From Mesohalobacter halotolerans (lineage in GTDB: Bacteria; Bacteroidota; Bacteroidia; Flavobacteriales; Flavobacteriaceae): 64,000 nt of DNA. The stretch is taken from NCBI RefSeq assembly GCF_006120725.1, contig NZ_SWMU01000004.1:124001-188000 (forward strand), written 5' to 3'. Both the position numbers and the translations under genes were made by a program. Below the pieces are notes generated by a model. The model worked only from the letters and a program-made list of their open reading frames with translations. It ran no database searches and was not told the origin of the DNA. This document shows, in pieces, positions 61,362-64,000 of the stretch (positions are counted from its first letter, which is position 1; each line of letters opens with the position of its first letter).

Positions 61362-62579
61362 TTAGTACAAGTGGTATTGTTTTTTAAGTTTTTTAAAATC
61401 GTTTAGTTCATTTTGCCAAGTGGCTTTGATTTCTGAATTGTTTAAACCTTTTTCGATTTGATTTTGAAGACGTGTAGTTCCTGCCAGTTTTGTAAAAAAA
61501 GAATTAAAAAATTGGTCTTGGTTTGAAGTGTTTTGATATGCTTTAATCAACCAGCCTAAATGAATTTCTGACAAAAATTGATGTTTAGTCAAATCCATGC
61601 CATAACAAACTTTACCCTGATATTTAGGGTATTTTGAACCTAAATTAGATTCAGGAACATACTGAAAACTATATTTTTTTTGATCTAAAAACGGTGACCC
61701 AAATACTTGAAAGGGTGTTGATGTGCCTCGACCCGCATTGACATTCGTCCCTTCAAAAAAACACAAACTCGGATACAAATTGACAGCTAAAGCATTGGGT
61801 AAATTTGGCGAGGGTTTTATAAGTAATTTATAATTTTTTTGTGTGTTATAATGTTTTAAAGTCACAATTTTTAACTCACACTTTATGTTATTTTTAAGCC
61901 ATTGTTCTCCATTAATCATTTGAGCATATTCCCCAATAGTTAACCCATAAACAATTGGCACGGGATGTATGCCTACAAAACTGCTGTGTTGCTTTTCCAA
62001 AACTGGACCGTCAATATAATGTCGATTAGGATTTGGTCTATCCAATACAATTAGAGGAATATTTTGCTCTGCACAAGCTTCCATTACATAATGTAAAGTA
62101 GAAATGTAAGTGTAAAACCTAACACCGACATCTTGTATATCAAAAACAACTTTATCAATACCATTGAGGTCTTTGTCTGTAGGTTTTTTGTGTTGACCAT
62201 AAAGTGAAATAATAGGAAGACCTGTTTTGGTATCCACATCGTCATCAACTTTTTCACCCGCATCAGCTTTGCCGCGAAACCCATGCTCGGGAGCAAACAC
62301 TTTCTTAACTTCTATATTAAGGGCTAAAAGCGAGTCTACTAAATGGGTATAAGTCTGATGCGAGCTTCTAATCACTGAAGTCTGATTAGCAACTACTGCA
62401 ATCTTACTTTCTTTTAATTCATTTATATATTGCTCAGTTTGATCTGCGCCAGTTAAGAGTTTTGAAGTATTCTGAGATTGATCTTGAGCTTGACAACCTA
62501 AAGTCAACAACAAACTAAATAAAACTGTATTTTTGAACCTATAAAAAATAGTGTAAAAGTTGAATTTTGAATATTTCAT
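61362..62579 (-). CDS. DUF1343 lipoprotein, NamZ-like exo-beta-N-acetylmuramidase
   Basis: A 405-residue lipoprotein, the leader ending LLLTLGCQAQ (Cys near 28; an extended n-region of about 17 residues precedes the hydrophobic part). The family features LLTGADQTEQYINELKESKIAVVANQTS (about 38-65), FAPEHGFRGKADAGEKVDD (about 98-116), DKVVFDIQDVGVRFYTYISTL (about 141-161), DRPNPN (about 187) and NVNAGRGTSTPFQVFGSPF (about 284-302) match DUF1343/NamZ, which removes N-acetylmuramic acid from peptidoglycan fragments. It is expected in the periplasm for wall recycling. The start at 62579 lies 20 bases inside the divergent permease gene, so the two 5' ends overlap. Confidence 0.9.
   Translation of the reverse strand: MKYSKFNFYTIFYRFKNTVLFSLLLTLGCQAQDQSQNTSKLLTGADQTEQYINELKESKIAVVANQTSVIRSSHQTYTHLVDSLLALNIEVKKVFAPEHGFRGKADAGEKVDDDVDTKTGLPIISLYGQHKKPTDKDLNGIDKVVFDIQDVGVRFYTYISTLHYVMEACAEQNIPLIVLDRPNPNRHYIDGPVLEKQHSSFVGIHPVPIVYGLTIGEYAQMINGEQWLKNNIKCELKIVTLKHYNTQKNYKLLIKPSPNLPNALAVNLYPSLCFFEGTNVNAGRGTSTPFQVFGSPFLDQKKYSFQYVPESNLGSKYPKYQGKVCYGMDLTKHQFLSEIHLGWLIKAYQNTSNQDQFFNSFFTKLAGTTRLQNQIEKGLNNSEIKATWQNELNDFKKLKKQYHLY
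62528..62535 (+). promoter_or_regulatory. putative -7 promoter element of the LolC-like permease gene
   Basis: TATTTTTG matches TAnnTTTG, 24 bases before the TTG at 62560. It lies inside the 5' coding part of the divergent NamZ gene, so this promoter is embedded in a neighbouring coding sequence. Confidence 0.4.
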
Positions 62580-63795
62580 ATCGAAAAAGCTGGTTAAGAC
62601 CAAGGGCTATAAAAGTAAGGTTTCTTCTCCAATAATAAAAATAGCTGTAACGGCCATAAGTGTTGGGGTGATTATGATGATTCTAGCCTTTGGTACAGGT
62701 TTAGGCTTGCAACAAAAAATAAGAGACAAGATTACGGCTTTTAATGGTCATATTACCATTAGAAGTTTTACCAGTAATCAATCTAATCAAAATTTACAAC
62801 CTATAGATGCGCGTCAAGATTTCTACCCTAATTTTAAAGAGGTTCCTGAAATTACACACATCCAAAAAACGGCCTCTAAATATGGTGTGATACGAACAGA
62901 AACTGATTTTGAAGGTATTGTAGTAAAAGGCGTTTCTACAGATTTTGATTGGTCTTATTTTAATGATTTTATAAATAAAGGAAGGAATCTTAGAATTACC
63001 GATCAAATCAACAATGAAATATTAATTTCTGAGTATCTAGCTAGTCGCCTTGGATTTAAGCTAGGAGATAAAATTATAATATATTTTTTAAGAGACAAAG
63101 AAAATGACCGACCACGATTAGTGGCTTTTGATATCGTTGGTATTTACAATTCAGGGTTTCTTGAATTTGACAAGCAGTTTTTAATGGCTGATATCAAACA
63201 GATTCAACGTCTCAATAAATGGGAAGAATTTCAAATTGGTCAATTTGAACTCATAGTTTCAGATTTTGACGACATTCAACAAACTGGATTACAAGTCTAT
63301 GAAAACATTGGTTCATTTCTTAATGCATCTACCATTGTAAACCAATATCCTACTATTTTTGAATGGATTGCCCTTTTTGATGTCAACATTGCTTTAATAG
63401 TCATCATTATGGTTATTATTGCCGGGATTAATATGATTACAGCTTTGCTAGTCTTAATCTTAGAGCAAACTCAGCTTGTTGGGATTTTAAAAGCATTAGG
63501 TTGTCAAAATTTTAGTATCCGAAAAATTTTTCTTTACAACGCGACATATTTAATTTTAAAAGGCCTTTTTTGGGGTAATCTAATTGGCATAGGTTTACTT
63601 CTCATTCAAAAATATGCTAAAATTATCAGCCTTAATCCAGATACGTATTATGTGACCCATGCACCTGTCTATATCGATTGGTCTTATTTGGTCAGTATTA
63701 ATTTCGGAACGATTTTGATTTGTCTACTCATGCTGTTAGTGCCATCTTACATCATAACCAAAATATCACCTGTAAAGGCTATAAAATTTGATTAA
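62560..63795 (+). CDS. LolC/E-type FtsX-family ABC permease
   Basis: A 411-residue inner-membrane permease. NFEYFISKKLVKTKGYKSKVSSPIIKIAVTAISVGVIMMILAFGTGLG (about 2-49) is the family N-terminus with TM1, and its match to the usual MNFEYFIAKR opening supports the TTG start. A periplasmic domain (about 55-265) follows, then TM2-4: VNIALIVIIMVIIAGINMITALLVLILEQTQLVGILKALGCQN (about 272-314), LIGIGLLLIQ (about 345) and FGTILICLLMLLVPSYIITKISPVKAI (about 383-409). LolC/E permeases release outer-membrane lipoproteins to LolA. No LolD ATPase is adjacent, so it must use an ATPase from elsewhere. Confidence 0.88.
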   Translation: MNFEYFISKKLVKTKGYKSKVSSPIIKIAVTAISVGVIMMILAFGTGLGLQQKIRDKITAFNGHITIRSFTSNQSNQNLQPIDARQDFYPNFKEVPEITHIQKTASKYGVIRTETDFEGIVVKGVSTDFDWSYFNDFINKGRNLRITDQINNEILISEYLASRLGFKLGDKIIIYFLRDKENDRPRLVAFDIVGIYNSGFLEFDKQFLMADIKQIQRLNKWEEFQIGQFELIVSDFDDIQQTGLQVYENIGSFLNASTIVNQYPTIFEWIALFDVNIALIVIIMVIIAGINMITALLVLILEQTQLVGILKALGCQNFSIRKIFLYNATYLILKGLFWGNLIGIGLLLIQKYAKIISLNPDTYYVTHAPVYIDWSYLVSINFGTILICLLMLLVPSYIITKISPVKAIKFD

Positions 63796-63844
63796 AATTA
63801 CATTGTTTTGTTGTTTTATCAAGCTTCAAAACATAATTTTCTTA

Positions 63845-63852
63845 TACTTTTG
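63845..63852 (+). promoter_or_regulatory. putative -7 promoter element of the cysteine synthase gene
   Basis: TACTTTTG matches TAnnTTTG, 18 bases before the ATG at 63871. No -33 TTG at proper spacing. Confidence 0.45.
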
Positions 63853-63870
63853 CAAACTGAAGAAGAGTTT

Positions 63871-64000
63871 ATGAAATACGCCCAAAATATTACCGAAACT
63901 ATTGGCAACACGCCATTGGTTAAACTGAATAAAATTGTTTCAGATATTGATGCTTTAGTCCTTGGTAAGTATGAAACCTTTAACCCTGGCAACTCCGTTA
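63871..64000 (+). CDS. cysteine synthase, partial (N-terminus only)
   Basis: The first 43 codons lie in the window: MKYAQNITETIGNTPLVKLN (about 1-20) and then GKYETFNPGNSV, which leads into the PLP-binding Lys of the NPGNSVKDR motif just off the edge. This is the O-acetylserine sulfhydrylase fold (CysK/CysM). Length and C-terminus cannot be seen. Confidence 0.88.
   Translation, partial: MKYAQNITETIGNTPLVKLNKIVSDIDALVLGKYETFNPGNSV

Overview
This window reads as the chromosome of a member of the Flavobacteriaceae (phylum Bacteroidota). The support is: low visual G+C; proteins with type IX secretion (T9SS) C-terminal sorting tails; a T9SS plug (DUF5103) gene; DUF3276, DUF4834-like and GSCFA families; a menaquinone (men) cluster; a complete Na+-NQR operon; and promoters with the Bacteroidota -7 element TAnnTTTG instead of Shine-Dalgarno-led starts. 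I see no rRNA, tRNA, CRISPR array, insertion sequence or prophage.

Layout. 1-7.2 kb (minus): uvrA, a LOG-family protein, a secreted endonuclease/exonuclease/phosphatase with a T9SS tail, and a protease-dead M1-like protein running off the left edge. 7.3-12 kb: a Fic AMPylase, an MsbA-like ABC exporter, a DUF3276 protein and a MarR-YceI pair. 12.0-20.9 kb (plus): a visibly more G+C-rich eight-gene operon. It holds an HlyD-like adaptor, a MacB-type ATPase, a PadR regulator, an FtsX-family permease with an N-terminal HAAS-like domain, and four exported PD40/TolB-like propeller proteins. Two tandem palindromes surround its promoter. This is the best candidate in the window for an undescribed system. 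20.9-22.4 kb: a recombination scar joining a broken amidohydrolase lipoprotein gene to a decapitated Fic gene. 22.5-25.8 kb: men genes. 26-37.9 kb: hydrolase, glycosyltransferase, YfhO, an outer-membrane barrel, recG, a lipid hydroxylase, GSCFA, methyltransferase, S4 protein and an FKBP-like lipoprotein. 38.2-42.8 kb: two decayed genes (a glycine-rich T9SS cargo and an RDD membrane protein) either side of an intact 2-oxoacid dehydrogenase E2. 42.8-52.1 kb (minus): nqrABCDEF, a small conserved gene, apbE, recR and a glycosyltransferase. 52.2-59.8 kb (plus): T9SS plug, yicC-gmk-nadD, a VapBC-like pair with a frameshifted toxin, gpsA, a fatty-acid desaturase and an aminotransferase. 59.8-64 kb: metK behind a SAM-II-like riboswitch, NamZ/DUF1343, a LolC-like permease and the start of a cysteine synthase.

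How parts connect. ApbE attaches FMN covalently to NqrB and NqrC, so its place beside the nqr operon is functional. MenF and MenD make the menaquinone that Na+-NQR reduces. The SAM-II-like aptamer begins almost exactly at the predicted metK transcription start. All reading is by eye; no alignment, folding or database search was run.
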